DNA of 64,000 bases from Rubrivivax sp. (GTDB taxonomy: Bacteria > Pseudomonadota > Gammaproteobacteria > Burkholderiales > Burkholderiaceae_C). Under the pieces are notes generated by a model. It saw only the letters and a list, made by a program, of their open reading frames with translations. It was not told where the DNA came from and searched no databases. The translations under genes were made by a program, and so were the position numbers. This document shows positions 11,669 to 20,945 of this stretch, piece after piece. The stretch spans positions 369,681 to 433,680 of the forward strand of contig JADCGP010000008.1 in the NCBI GenBank assembly GCA_020248915.1, given 5' to 3'. How positions within the stretch are numbered: position 1 is the stretch's first letter; the number at the start of each line of letters is the position of its first letter.

Positions 11669-12210
11669 TACGCACGGCCGCTTGGCTGGCCGCCCACTGC
11701 CTGGCACTCGCCATGGCTCCGGCCTCGGCGGCACCGGCCGGGTCCGCGGAACCCGCACCCGGTGAACTGTGCAAACCCACGGAGTACCGCGCCTTCGACT
11801 TCGCGCACGGCCACTTCCGCATGCGGGGCGCCGGCGGACCGCTGGCAGGCCACCTGCGCATGACGCCGATGCTGATGGGCTGCGCCAGCCGCGGCCACTG
11901 GCGCGGTGCCATTGCGGGGCGCGGCGAGGTGACGACCTGGTTCGACCGCTTCCAGCAGCGCTGGCACCAGCTCTACGTCAACGACGATGGGCACCCGCTG
12001 ATGATGAGCGGGGGCATGCGAGACGGCGCGCTGGTCTTCACCGGCGTCAACACCTTCTTCGACGGGCGTGTGGGGCTGCACCGGATGAGCTGGTCGCCCC
12101 TGCCGGGTGGCGGGCTGCGCCAGCACTGGGAGTTCTCCGCAGACGATGGCAAGAGCTGGGAGACGCTGATCGACGCCCGGGGCACGCGGCTGCAACCCGC
12201 TCGGCGTTAG
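11665..12210 (+). CDS. secreted protein of unknown family, copy 1
   Basis: A 181-aa protein starting with GTG, overlapping the nitroreductase stop by 4 nt. A signal peptide ends near PASAAPAG. The mature part is rich in aromatic residues and shares long blocks with the protein at 24104-24628: [22 protein letters not shown] and [11 protein letters not shown]. The predicted fold is probably a beta-barrel of the lipocalin or DUF1579 kind, but I do not recognise a named family. A periplasmic binding or isomerase role in the same pathway is only an inference from its two-copy presence. Confidence 0.7.
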   Translation: MIRTAAWLAAHCLALAMAPASAAPAGSAEPAPGELCKPTEYRAFDFAHGHFRMRGAGGPLAGHLRMTPMLMGCASRGHWRGAIAGRGEVTTWFDRFQQRWHQLYVNDDGHPLMMSGGMRDGALVFTGVNTFFDGRVGLHRMSWSPLPGGGLRQHWEFSADDGKSWETLIDARGTRLQPARR

Positions 12211-12217
12211 CCGCAGC

Positions 12218-12260
12218 TTGCATCCTGCAGTCAACGACAAGTAGACTGCGTGTATGCAAA
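12218..12260 (+). promoter_or_regulatory. internal promoter box before the first iminopeptidase-like gene
   Basis: Contains GTAGACTGCGTGTATGCAAA (12241-12260), differing in two bases from the box at 10593-10612. A weak -35 (TTGCAT, 12218-12223) stands 18 bp before TAGACT (12242-12247). The ATG of the next gene (12254) falls inside the box, six bases after the -10, so transcripts from here could be leaderless. Confidence 0.4.
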
Positions 12261-13201
12261 ATAACGGATACACGGCCGATGCGGATGTGCGGTCCGGGTG
12301 GTTGCCGCTCGACGAGCGGCACACGATGTACTTCGAGGAGTCGGGCAACCCGCGAGGGCGGCCGGTCGTCTACCTGCACGGCGGCCCCGGCGCCGGCATG
12401 GAGCCGAGCATCCGCCGGCTGCACGACCCGCAGGCCTATCGCCTGGTGATGTTCGACCAGCGCGGCTGCGGCCGTTCGACGCCGGCGGGTGAGCTGCGCG
12501 ACAACACCACGCAGCACCTGGTGGCCGACATCGAGCGCCTGCGCGAACACCTCGGCATCGACCGCTGGATCGTGTCTGGCGGCTCGTGGGGCAGCACGCT
12601 GGCGCTGGCCTATGCACAGGCACATCCGCAGCGCTGCCAGGCGCTGGTGCTGCGGGGCATCTGGCTGGGGTCGGTCCGCGAGATGCAGTGGTTCCAGGGT
12701 GGCCTGCGCAACTTCTACCCTGACGTATGGGAGCAGACGGTCGGTCCTCTGGCACCTGGGGAAGCGGACGGCTACTTCGAGCGCCTTCGCGACCGGATCC
12801 TCGACCCCGATCCTGCCGTGGCTGGCCCGGCCGCCGTGCTGAAGTCGCGCTACGAGTGGCTGAGCTGCTCGTCCAACCCGAGCGCCGAAGATCTCGCGGC
12901 CATCGACGCCGAGCTGACGCCGGCGTATTGCATCCCCTACCAGCGCGTCGGCACCCACTACCGCCGACACCACTTCTTTCTGGCACCCGACCAGCTGCTC
13001 GACGGCATGCCGGCGATCCGACACATCCCCGGCTTCATCGTCAACGGCCGGCTGGACGTCGTTTGTCCGCCCGTGACCGCCTTCGAGCTCAAGAAGGCCT
13101 GGCCCGAAGCCCGGCTGGAGCTGGTGCCGCAGGCCGGTCACTTCAGCACCGAACCCGGTATCGCCGCGGCGCTGCTGCGGATCATGGAGAGTCTCAAGTG
13201 A
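12254..13201 (+). CDS. alpha/beta hydrolase, proline iminopeptidase family, copy 1
   Basis: A 315-aa hydrolase of the S33 family. Markers are HGGPGAG (oxyanion hole), DQRGCGRSTP and the nucleophile elbow GGSWGS around residue 110, with the acid in NGRLDVVCPP and His in QAGHFSTEP. Family members release N-terminal proline or hydrolyse other amides and esters. Pathway context argues for a small-molecule amide or ester rather than peptides. The start is uncertain: ATG 12254 lies in a promoter box, and GTG 12287 aligns better with the N-terminus of the second copy (27287-28240). Confidence 0.88.
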   Translation: MQNNGYTADADVRSGWLPLDERHTMYFEESGNPRGRPVVYLHGGPGAGMEPSIRRLHDPQAYRLVMFDQRGCGRSTPAGELRDNTTQHLVADIERLREHLGIDRWIVSGGSWGSTLALAYAQAHPQRCQALVLRGIWLGSVREMQWFQGGLRNFYPDVWEQTVGPLAPGEADGYFERLRDRILDPDPAVAGPAAVLKSRYEWLSCSSNPSAEDLAAIDAELTPAYCIPYQRVGTHYRRHHFFLAPDQLLDGMPAIRHIPGFIVNGRLDVVCPPVTAFELKKAWPEARLELVPQAGHFSTEPGIAAALLRIMESLK

Positions 13202-13548
13202 TCAAGGTGATGTGGTTCCTAAAGCGCGCCGATGGCATGAGCCTGGAGGCCTTCCGCGACTGGTGGCTGAGCCGCCATGCGCACGATGTCGCGCGACACC
13301 AGGCGCCCCACCTGCTGCGCTACGTGGTCAACGTGCGCCGCGATGACAGCGGCCTCGGCGGCAGGCCCGCCGACGACCACGAGTGGGACGGGGTGGCCGA
13401 GCAGTGGTTCGCCGACGAGGCCGCCTACAACGCCGTCTACGACGGCGGGCCGAGCCCCACGCGCGGCGACACGCTAGCCCACACGAGCCGATTCGCCCGC
13501 CTGGTGGTGACCGAACACGAGTTCACCTCTCTTAACGGAGCGTCCTGA
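13198..13548 (+). CDS. EthD-like dimeric alpha-beta barrel protein, copy 1
   Basis: A 116-aa protein of the ferredoxin-like alpha-beta barrel class (EthD family): MIKVMWFLKRADGMSLEAFRDWW and a WDGVAEQWFADEAAYNAVY block. Relatives act as monooxygenase partners, cyclases or decarboxylases in aromatic and polyketide pathways. Its GTG start overlaps the hydrolase stop by 4 nt. It is a paralogue of 30744-31100 (shared RRYVVN or LRYVVN, EWDGVAEQWF). Confidence 0.82.
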   Translation: MIKVMWFLKRADGMSLEAFRDWWLSRHAHDVARHQAPHLLRYVVNVRRDDSGLGGRPADDHEWDGVAEQWFADEAAYNAVYDGGPSPTRGDTLAHTSRFARLVVTEHEFTSLNGAS

Positions 13549-14516
13549 TGAAGCACGACCTCAACCGCCGCCAGGCGGCACTTTCCATCGGCCTGCTGGC
13601 GGCGGGCGGCTTGGCGCAAGCCCAAGAGAAGCCTGCGGTGCGCATCCTCGTCGGCTTTGCGCCAGGGGGGTCCGCCGACATCCTGGCAAGACTCCTGGCC
13701 GAGAAGTTGCGCCCTGTGCTCGGGCAAAACGTCATCGTCGAAAACAAGCCGGGGGCAGCCGGGCGGCTGGCATTGGGCGATCTCAAGCGCGCCGCACCCG
13801 ATGGCCTGACCCTTTGCCTGGTTGGAGGGGCTGCGCTCGTGGCGCTGCCCTGGGTGTTCAAGAACGTCGGCTACGACCCGTTCAAGGACTTCACTCCCGT
13901 GGCGGGCGTGACGACTTTCGACTTCGCCCTGACGGCGGGGCCCGGTGCCCCACCAGGTGACCTGAGGGCCCTTCTGGCCTGGATGAAGGTCAACCCCAGC
14001 AAAGCCAGCTATGGCCACTCTGGCGCCGGGACCTTGCCGCACTTCACCGGGTTCCTCATCTCGCAGGCCACAGGCGTATCGATGACGCACGTGCCCTACA
14101 AAGGTGCTGCGCCGGCCGTGCAGGACCTGCTTGCAGGGCAGATTCCGCTCGTCATCGATACCGCCGCGGAGACCATGGAGCACCACCGCGCGGGTCGCCT
14201 GCGCATCGTGGCCGTCACGGGCGAGAAGCGCTCGCGGTTGCTGCCAGAGGTTCCCACCATGAAGGAAGCGGGCGTCGACGTGGCCTCCGATGGTTTCCTC
14301 GCGCTGTATGGCCCTCCCGGCATGGCGCCCGATCTTGTGACCCGGCTGTCATCCGCAGTGGCCGAGGTCATGAGACTGACCGATACCCAGGAACGAATCG
14401 CAGCCCTGGGACAACAGGCCAGCTACGCCGCTGCCGCTGATCTGGCACGGATGCAGGCTGCGCATTACCGGCGCTGGGAGGCTCCGATCAAGGCCAGCGG
14501 CTTCACCGCCGACTGA
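13548..14516 (+). CDS. tripartite tricarboxylate transporter-type substrate-binding protein (Bug/TctC)
   Basis: A 322-aa periplasmic binding protein with a signal peptide ending at GLAQAQ. Bug signatures are VGFAPGGSADILAR, VIVENKPGAAG, YGHSGAGT-PHFTG and THVPYKG. The two membrane subunits (TctA, TctB) are absent, as is usual for orphan Bug proteins in Burkholderiales, so it may serve a remote transporter or act as a sensor. It overlaps the EthD stop by 1 nt (TGATG) and precedes the sulfatase by 22 nt. Confidence 0.92.
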   Translation: MKHDLNRRQAALSIGLLAAGGLAQAQEKPAVRILVGFAPGGSADILARLLAEKLRPVLGQNVIVENKPGAAGRLALGDLKRAAPDGLTLCLVGGAALVALPWVFKNVGYDPFKDFTPVAGVTTFDFALTAGPGAPPGDLRALLAWMKVNPSKASYGHSGAGTLPHFTGFLISQATGVSMTHVPYKGAAPAVQDLLAGQIPLVIDTAAETMEHHRAGRLRIVAVTGEKRSRLLPEVPTMKEAGVDVASDGFLALYGPPGMAPDLVTRLSSAVAEVMRLTDTQERIAALGQQASYAAAADLARMQAAHYRRWEAPIKASGFTAD

Positions 14517-14538
14517 CACCACCGCGGCCCCTTGCACC

Positions 14539-16080
14539 ATGCGTGTTCTCTTCGTGATGTTCGACACCTTGAACCGCCGTTCGCTGCAGTGCTACGGCGG
14601 CAACACGGTCAAGACGCCCAACTTCAACCGTCTCGCCAGCCGCTCGGTGGTCTTCGACACGCACTACGTCGGCAGCCTGCCCTGCATGCCGGCGCGGCGC
14701 GAGATGATGACCGGGCGCTACAACTTCCTGCACCGGTCCTGGGGTCCGCTGGAGCCGTTCGACCATGCGTTGCCCGAATTGCTCTACCAGTCCAAGGGCG
14801 TCTACAGCCACCTGTGCACGGACCACCTGCACTACTGGGACGACGGCGGCTCGACCTACCACAACCGGTTCGACAGCTACGACCTGATTCGCGGGAACCA
14901 GGGTGACCCCTGGAAGGCGGTCGTCGCGCCGGACGAGGCGGCGTGGAAGGAGAAGTACCACCCCGTGCAGCTGCGCACCGAGCGCCGCAACGTCTTCCGG
15001 CGCGACATGATCAACCGCGAGTTCATCAAGACGCCGGAAGACTATCCGGCGGCCAAGACCTTCCAGGCCGGGCTGGAGTTCCTCGAGCGCAACAAGGACG
15101 CCGACAACTGGTTCCTGCAGATCGAGACCTTCGACCCACACGAGCCCTTCGACGTGCCGGCGATGTGGCGCGCCGATTACCCGACGCACTATCGCGGGCC
15201 CACGCTGGACTGGCCGCCCTATGGCCCGGTCCACGAAACTCCCGACGAGGTGGCCGAGCTGCGCGCGAACTATGCCGCCACGCTGGCCCACTGCGACCAC
15301 CAGCTCGGCCGCGTGCTCGACTTCCTGGACCGGCACGACATGTGGAAGGACACCGCCGTGCTGATGACCACCGACCATGGTTTCCTGCTCGGCGAGCAGG
15401 ACCTCTGGGGCAAGTGCCTGATGCCCGTGTACAACGAGGTGGCCCACATCCCTCTGACCCTCTGGCACCCGGCACACGCGGCTCGGGCTGGGCAACGTCG
15501 CACCGCGCTCACGCAGACCATCGATCTGGTTCCGACATTCCTCGACATGTTCGGAGTGCCTGCACCTGCCGAGGTGCAGGGCCGTTCGCTTCTGCCGGTT
15601 GTCGACGATCCTGACGCGCGCATCCGCGAGTTCGGTCTCTACGGGCAGCACGGTTGCGCGATCAACGTCACCGACGGCCGCTACACGCTCTTCTACTACC
15701 CGCCGGATATCAACGGCGGTGACCTCTACAACTACACCCTGATGCCCACCCACCTGAAGCGCCGTTTCAGCGTGGCCGAACTGCAGGGGGCCACGCTGGC
15801 ACCGCCCTTCGACTTCACGCAAGGCGTGCCCCTGCTGAAGGTGCCATGCGACGAGAAGTCGCCGGTCTACAACTTCCTCGGGTCCGGGGTGCAGATCGAC
15901 TGCCGCACCCGGCTGTACGACCTGCAGGAAGACCCGGGGCAACTGCACCCCATCGAAGCACCCGCAATCCGCGACCGGTTGCTGGATGAGCTCGTGGCCC
16001 TGATGCGCGCCAACGATGCTCCGGCCGAGGCCTATCGGCGCTTCGGACTCCCGGCACGCACCGCCGGCCATACGGCCTGA
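14539..16080 (+). CDS. Cys-type sulfatase (S1 family)
   Basis: A 513-aa type I sulfatase. The formylglycine motif is CMPARREMMTGR, with Cys49 converted to formylglycine in the active enzyme. Metal ligands are visible in VMFDTLN at the N-terminus and in TTDHGFLLGE near residue 278. It has no signal peptide, so it probably desulfates an imported substrate in the cytoplasm. No formylglycine-generating enzyme is present in the window. The size and C-terminal YDLQEDPGQ resemble aryl- and alkyl-sulfatases rather than strict choline sulfatase. Confidence 0.88.
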   Translation: MRVLFVMFDTLNRRSLQCYGGNTVKTPNFNRLASRSVVFDTHYVGSLPCMPARREMMTGRYNFLHRSWGPLEPFDHALPELLYQSKGVYSHLCTDHLHYWDDGGSTYHNRFDSYDLIRGNQGDPWKAVVAPDEAAWKEKYHPVQLRTERRNVFRRDMINREFIKTPEDYPAAKTFQAGLEFLERNKDADNWFLQIETFDPHEPFDVPAMWRADYPTHYRGPTLDWPPYGPVHETPDEVAELRANYAATLAHCDHQLGRVLDFLDRHDMWKDTAVLMTTDHGFLLGEQDLWGKCLMPVYNEVAHIPLTLWHPAHAARAGQRRTALTQTIDLVPTFLDMFGVPAPAEVQGRSLLPVVDDPDARIREFGLYGQHGCAINVTDGRYTLFYYPPDINGGDLYNYTLMPTHLKRRFSVAELQGATLAPPFDFTQGVPLLKVPCDEKSPVYNFLGSGVQIDCRTRLYDLQEDPGQLHPIEAPAIRDRLLDELVALMRANDAPAEAYRRFGLPARTAGHTA

Positions 16081-16105
16081 GAGGCCGCTCATTGGATCGC
16101 CGCCC

Positions 16106-16909
16106 ATGCGTACCCCCAACCAGGAAGGCGGACTGCCGCAACGCGTGCTGATCACCGGTGCGTCCAGCGGCCTCGGCCAGGCGTGTGCCATCGCCTTCTG
16201 CGCCGATGGCGCCGAGGTGATCGGCCTGGACAGTAGCCCGGGTGACGCGACGGCCGCGGCGGCCGGCCCGCGGTTCCGCAGCGTACTCGCCGATCTGGCC
16301 GATGCAGCCCAGATCGAGGACGCCTTCGACCAGGTCGACCAGCTCTGGCAGGGCCGGTCGCCCGAGCTCTTCGTGGCCTGCGCCTCGATCTCGCGCTCAG
16401 GCCACTTCCTCGACGCCCCCGTGGCCGACATCGATGCGCAGCTCGCGGTCAACGTGCGCGGCATGATCCTGTGCGGGCAGCAGGTCGGCCGCCGAATGCA
16501 GGCCGCCGGTGGCGGGCGCATCGTGCACATCACCTCGGTGGCCGCCAGCACCGCCTGGGCGACCGAGCCGATCTACTGCGTCACCAAGGGCGCGCAGGCC
16601 TCGCTCACGCAGGCCATGGCCATCGAACTGGCGCCGTTCAACATCCAGGTCAATGCCATCGCGCCCGGGCCGCTGGAGGTGAACAGCGTGTCGATGGTGG
16701 GCACGCGGGCCGACCCCGTGGTGCTGCGCCACGACCTCGAGCGCACGCCGATGGGCCGCTTCGGCCGCACCGAGGACATCGTGCGCGCGGTGCGCTTCCT
16801 GGCGCAGGCGACGTGGATGACCGGCCAGACCATCGTGGTCGACGGCGGCCTGCTGGCCACGGGGCTCGCCTACATTGGCGGCTTGCGGCAGGGGCTCAAG
16901 GCGCCGTGA
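16106..16909 (+). CDS. short-chain dehydrogenase/reductase, copy 1
   Basis: A 267-aa classical SDR with TGASSGLG (cofactor loop), ITSVAAS (catalytic Ser), YCVTK (Tyr and Lys) and a C-terminal MTGQTIVVDGG. Asp in VIGLDSS after beta-2 suggests NAD rather than NADP. The NAG motif is replaced by ACASIS. It lies 25 nt after the sulfatase and overlaps the next flavoprotein by 4 nt, a pairing repeated by SDR2 and FAD2 in the other arm. The likely role is oxidation of an alcohol freed by the sulfatase (inference). Confidence 0.9.
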   Translation: MRTPNQEGGLPQRVLITGASSGLGQACAIAFCADGAEVIGLDSSPGDATAAAAGPRFRSVLADLADAAQIEDAFDQVDQLWQGRSPELFVACASISRSGHFLDAPVADIDAQLAVNVRGMILCGQQVGRRMQAAGGGRIVHITSVAASTAWATEPIYCVTKGAQASLTQAMAIELAPFNIQVNAIAPGPLEVNSVSMVGTRADPVVLRHDLERTPMGRFGRTEDIVRAVRFLAQATWMTGQTIVVDGGLLATGLAYIGGLRQGLKAP

Positions 16910-18636
16910 ACGACCCCGGCCTCCCGGTCGAGCGCGTGGTCTGCGACGTGCTGGTGGTCGGCAGCGGTGCAGCGGGCCTGACCGCGGCCCTCACGGCGGC
17001 CGCGCAGGGCTTGTCGGTCACCGTGATCGAGAAGTCCGCGCTCTGGGGCGGCACCACGGCGCTCAGCGAAGGCATGGTCTGGGTCCCGGGCAGCCGACAG
17101 GCGGGTGAAGCCGGCGTCCGGGACACGATCGACGATGCGCTGGCCTATGTCGAACGGGCGGCCGGGCCTCTGTTCGAGCCCGCGCGTGCGCGCGCCTTCC
17201 TCGAGGCGGCGCCGCGCATGCTCGCCTTCGTGGAGGCCGTGGGCGGGCCGCGGTTCACGCTGGCCACCAGCTCGATGGACTACCACCCCGACTGGCCCGG
17301 CGCCTCGCGCGGCGCGCGTTCGCTGATCCCCGGTGTCTTCGATGCCCGCCGGCTGGGCGGGCGCTTCGGCACACTGCGGCGGCCCCTGGCGAGCACCATG
17401 GTCTTCGGCGGGATGACCATCCCCAGCGGCGAGCTGTCGATCATGCGGCGAGCGCACCGGTCGCCCGCCGCGGCGTGGCACGCTGCGGGCCTGCTGGCCC
17501 GCCATGCGCTGGACCGGGCAGCCGGTCATGCGCGCGGCACACGCATCGCCAACGGCAATGGTCTCGCGGCGGCGCTGGCGTCGGCAGGCTGGGCGCGCGG
17601 CGTGCGCCTGCTCACGCAAACCCGGCTCGCGGCGCTCCATCTTTACGCCGGGCGCATCTGTGGCGTGACGGCGGCAACCCACCAAGGCACGTTGGAGATC
17701 AGCACGAGGCGCGGCGTGGTGCTGGCCGGCGGCGGATTCAGCGGCAGTGCCGCGATGCGGCGGCGCTTCTTTCCGCCCGGGGCTCAGGACGATGCGCACG
17801 TGCGCATCGTGCCCGAGAGCATCGAGGGCGACGGGCTTGCGCTGGCCGAAGCCATGGGCGCTCGCATCGTAGCCGGCCCAAGCAAGGCCTCGTGGGCGCC
17901 AGCCTCGCAGGTGCCTCTGGCCGACGGCGTCGAAGGCTTCCCGCACTTCATGGAGCGGCAGAAGCCCGGCTTCATCGCGGTCAACGCCAAGGGGCGGCGC
18001 TTCGTCAACGAGGCCACGAGCTACTCGCTCTTCGTGCAGGCCATGCTGGCCGATGCTCAGGGCCAGGAACCCGCGTGCTGGCTGCTGGCCGACCGGCCAG
18101 CGTTGCGGCGCCACGGCCTGGGCGCGGTGCCGCCGTTCCCACTGCGCATCGCACCCTGGCTTCGATCAGGCTACCTGATCGAAGCCGCCGACATGCCCAC
18201 TCTGGCCGCGCGCACGGGGATCGATGCCGCAACGCTGTCGGCCACGGTGGCGGCATTCAACCATCACGCGCACGAAGGGCACGACCCGGCGTTCGGCCGC
18301 GGATCCAGCGCCATCGATCGGGCCTACGGCGATCCCGCGGGCAGGCGGCACCCCAACCTGGGCCCGCTGGAAACGCCGCCCTTCTATGCCGTGCGTCTTC
18401 ACACCGGCGACATCGGCTCGCTGGCCGGACTGGCCAGCGACGCCAACGCCCTTGTGCTGCGGGATGACGGAGAGCCGATCACCGGCCTGTGCGTCGCGGG
18501 CAACGACGCGGCCAGCCTGTTCGGCGGCACCTATCCCGCAGGCGGCATCACGCTCGGGCCGGCCATGACTTTCGGCTGGATCGCGGCGCACACGCTGGCC
18601 GCACTGGAGCCCCTGGGAACGACGCCGTACGCGTAG
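16906..18636 (+). CDS. FAD-dependent dehydrogenase, 3-ketosteroid Delta-dehydrogenase-like, copy 1
   Basis: A 576-aa flavoprotein with the dinucleotide fold LVVGSGAAGLTAAL, IEKSALWGGTTALSEG and a C-terminal FAD signature GGTYPAGGITLGPAMTFG. This architecture fits the fumarate-reductase/KSTD-like group that introduces a double bond next to a carbonyl. The GTG start overlaps the SDR stop (GTGA). It is paralogous to 28979-30754 throughout (GTR-NGNGL, RRGVVLAGGG, RSGYL). The true substrate is unknown; a steroid is possible but not shown. Confidence 0.87.
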   Translation: MNDPGLPVERVVCDVLVVGSGAAGLTAALTAAAQGLSVTVIEKSALWGGTTALSEGMVWVPGSRQAGEAGVRDTIDDALAYVERAAGPLFEPARARAFLEAAPRMLAFVEAVGGPRFTLATSSMDYHPDWPGASRGARSLIPGVFDARRLGGRFGTLRRPLASTMVFGGMTIPSGELSIMRRAHRSPAAAWHAAGLLARHALDRAAGHARGTRIANGNGLAAALASAGWARGVRLLTQTRLAALHLYAGRICGVTAATHQGTLEISTRRGVVLAGGGFSGSAAMRRRFFPPGAQDDAHVRIVPESIEGDGLALAEAMGARIVAGPSKASWAPASQVPLADGVEGFPHFMERQKPGFIAVNAKGRRFVNEATSYSLFVQAMLADAQGQEPACWLLADRPALRRHGLGAVPPFPLRIAPWLRSGYLIEAADMPTLAARTGIDAATLSATVAAFNHHAHEGHDPAFGRGSSAIDRAYGDPAGRRHPNLGPLETPPFYAVRLHTGDIGSLAGLASDANALVLRDDGEPITGLCVAGNDAASLFGGTYPAGGITLGPAMTFGWIAAHTLAALEPLGTTPYA

Positions 18637-18709
18637 ACGCCCGGATGGAGCTCGGGCCCCGTGGAGCAGATCAGAACGGCAAGATCGGAAACGGCTGGGC
18701 TCAGGACGC

Positions 18710-20197
18710 TCATCCCAGGTTGAACACGACGCTGCGCAGCCGCGTGTAGGCCAGCAGCCCGCTCACGCCGCCTTCCGGACCGAAGCCCGACATCTTGACC
18801 GGCTCGGCCCCCAGTCCGGTCACGTTCGACGGCGGTGGCAATGCCACGGCATTCACCTCCACCGAGCCGGCCTGGAGCTGAAGGGCCAGCCTGCGGGCCT
18901 GGGCGACGTCGCGGGTCCACACCGTGGCCTGAAGCCCGTAGCGTGAATCGTTGGCCAGGCGCAGGGCCTCGGCCTCGTCGTCGAAGGGAATGACACCGGC
19001 CACGGGGCCGAAGATCTCTTCCTGCATCAGCGGATGGCTGTGCGGCAGGTCGCGCAGCAAGGTGGGGGCGACGTGGCAGTACCCGTCGGCCGCACGGCCG
19101 CTGACGCTGTGCAGGCCGTCCCGGCGGACATGGTCCAGCCAGCCGCGAACCCGCTCGGCCTGGGCTCGGTTGGCCAGCGGGCCCAAGGTGGTGTCTTCGT
19201 CCAGCGGGTCGCCCGTGGCCAGTGCCTCGACCCGATGCGCGAGCCGCTCCCACAGCGGCTCCAGCAGCGGCCGCACGACGAGAATGCGCGTGCCGGCCAC
19301 GCAGACCTGGCCGCTGTTCCAGGTGAAGCCCTGCACCAGCGCGTCGGCCAGACCATCCAGGTCGCCCAGGTCGTCGAACACCAGCTGCGGTGACTTGCCC
19401 CCGCACTCGAGCATCAGCGCCTTCAGGTTGGACTGGCCGGCAAAGGCCATCAGACGCTGCCCCGTGGCGGTGCTGCCGGTGAAGCTGAGCGCATCGACGT
19501 CCTTGTGCAGGGCCAGCGCCCGGCCTGCCGTCTCGCCCCGGCCGGGTACGACGTTCAGCACCCCCGGCGGCAGGCCGGCATCGCATGCCAAGTCGGCCAG
19601 CCGCAGGCAACCGAGAGATGCGATCTCGGACGGCTTGAGCACCACCGTGTTGCCCATGGCCAGGGCGCACACCACCTTGTCCAGCGCCACGTAGACCGGA
19701 AAGTTCCACGGCGTGATCGCACCGACCACGCCGTGCGGCATCCGGCGGGCGAGGGCCTGCGTGCTGGGTGCGCTGGGCAGCATCCGCTCGTCGATGCTCT
19801 GCGCCAGGTGCGCCGTGGCACGGACGCCGGCCGCGGCATCGCGGAGGTCGGCGCAACCCTGCGCAATGGGCATGCCCATTTCCAGGCTGTCCAGCAAAGC
19901 CAGTTCTTCGGCATGGGCTTGCACGTGGTCGGCCAGGGCGCACAGGCGCTCGGCCCGCTCGGCGGGTGCCAGGCCCGACCAGGCGCGCGACTCGAAGGCG
20001 TGCCGCGCAGCCGACACGGCACGCTCCACATCCGCCTCCGCACAGTCGGGCAGTGTCGCCACCAGCGCGTCGTCGTGCGGGTGCCGCGTGCTGAAGCTGG
20101 CGGTGGCCAACGCCGAGATGCGCTCGCCGCCGATGGCGGGTCGCGAGTCCTTATGCAGGGCGCCAGCGCGGGTGCGCCACTCGGTTGGAGTGTTCAC
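18710..20197 (-). CDS. aldehyde dehydrogenase (ALDH superfamily)
   Basis: A 495-aa NAD(P)-dependent aldehyde dehydrogenase. Landmarks are TPWNFPVYVALDKV, GSTATGQRLM, catalytic Glu in LECGGKSP (about residue 263) and catalytic Cys in NSGQVCVAGTR (about 300). It is the last gene of the leftward operon. The GTG start overlaps the GDSL hydrolase stop by 4 nt. The Cys-containing loop is standard, so the enzyme should be active on an aldehyde made upstream, for example by the GMC oxidase. It is convergent with FAD1, with only 73 bp between them. Confidence 0.94.
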   Translation of the reverse strand: MNTPTEWRTRAGALHKDSRPAIGGERISALATASFSTRHPHDDALVATLPDCAEADVERAVSAARHAFESRAWSGLAPAERAERLCALADHVQAHAEELALLDSLEMGMPIAQGCADLRDAAAGVRATAHLAQSIDERMLPSAPSTQALARRMPHGVVGAITPWNFPVYVALDKVVCALAMGNTVVLKPSEIASLGCLRLADLACDAGLPPGVLNVVPGRGETAGRALALHKDVDALSFTGSTATGQRLMAFAGQSNLKALMLECGGKSPQLVFDDLGDLDGLADALVQGFTWNSGQVCVAGTRILVVRPLLEPLWERLAHRVEALATGDPLDEDTTLGPLANRAQAERVRGWLDHVRRDGLHSVSGRAADGYCHVAPTLLRDLPHSHPLMQEEIFGPVAGVIPFDDEAEALRLANDSRYGLQATVWTRDVAQARRLALQLQAGSVEVNAVALPPPSNVTGLGAEPVKMSGFGPEGGVSGLLAYTRLRSVVFNLG

Positions 20198-20943
20198 GGG
20201 TTCAGTCCTTTGGGTGCGACGTCGCGAGACAGAGCCATGTGGGCCGGCAGAAGCCAACGAACGCGGTCCGCGAGTGCCACGCCCAGGCGGAAGTGGTCAT
20301 CGACATCCAGATGCACCCGATCGGGTCCGCTGATGGGCGTGGCCGAGCCGCCATCGAAGGCGTGCAGACCCTCGGCGCGTGCGACACGGTCGAGCGCCGC
20401 AGCCAACTCGCGTGAGGCCTGCCAGATGGCCGGCCACCCGGGCATCTCAGGACGGATGCCGCCGTCGCCGCCCAACGGCGGCGGGCACACCAGCAGCACC
20501 TGCGGAACGCGCCCCGGCGTAAAGGCCCTGGCACCCCGCACCAGGCCGTGCGCCACGCGAACGCAGGCCTGCGCCACCTCCTGCGACGACCGGGGGGGAA
20601 CGATGGCGAGGTCATTGGTGCCCAGCATGACGATCACCAGGTCCAGCGGCGCCTGGCTCAGGCCGACCGCCTCGGCGCTGTGCAGACCGTTCAGGGCCGA
20701 CGGCGCGATGCTGTAGACGATGGGCATGTCGGCGTCGGCATCGCGGTCTGTGCGGCGGCCAGGGATCGCGTCCACCAGCACCTGGACTGCGCTGCCGAGC
20801 GCGGCCTGCATGACGCCCGGCCAGCGCTCGGCGTCCGGCAGGCGCGACGGGCTGCCGGTTCCAGCGTCGGTGACGAAGCCCCAGGTGTTGGAGTCGCCGT
20901 AGGCCAGGAGGCGCAGCGGCCGCGCCCAGGGCACATCCACCAT
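20194..20943 (-). CDS. SGNH/GDSL-type hydrolase
   Basis: A 249-aa lipase/arylesterase-like enzyme. Block I is AYGDSNTWGF (nucleophile Ser18), block III LGTNDLA and block V the DRVHLDVDDH triad. It lacks a signal peptide. Close families include cytoplasmic acyl-CoA thioesterase I and aryl-esterases, so deacylation of the catabolic substrate is plausible. It is placed between the MFS carrier (2 nt gap) and the ALDH (4 nt overlap). Confidence 0.86.
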   Translation of the reverse strand: MVDVPWARPLRLLAYGDSNTWGFVTDAGTGSPSRLPDAERWPGVMQAALGSAVQVLVDAIPGRRTDRDADADMPIVYSIAPSALNGLHSAEAVGLSQAPLDLVIVMLGTNDLAIVPPRSSQEVAQACVRVAHGLVRGARAFTPGRVPQVLLVCPPPLGGDGGIRPEMPGWPAIWQASRELAAALDRVARAEGLHAFDGGSATPISGPDRVHLDVDDHFRLGVALADRVRWLLPAHMALSRDVAPKGLNP

Positions 20944-20945
20944 CG

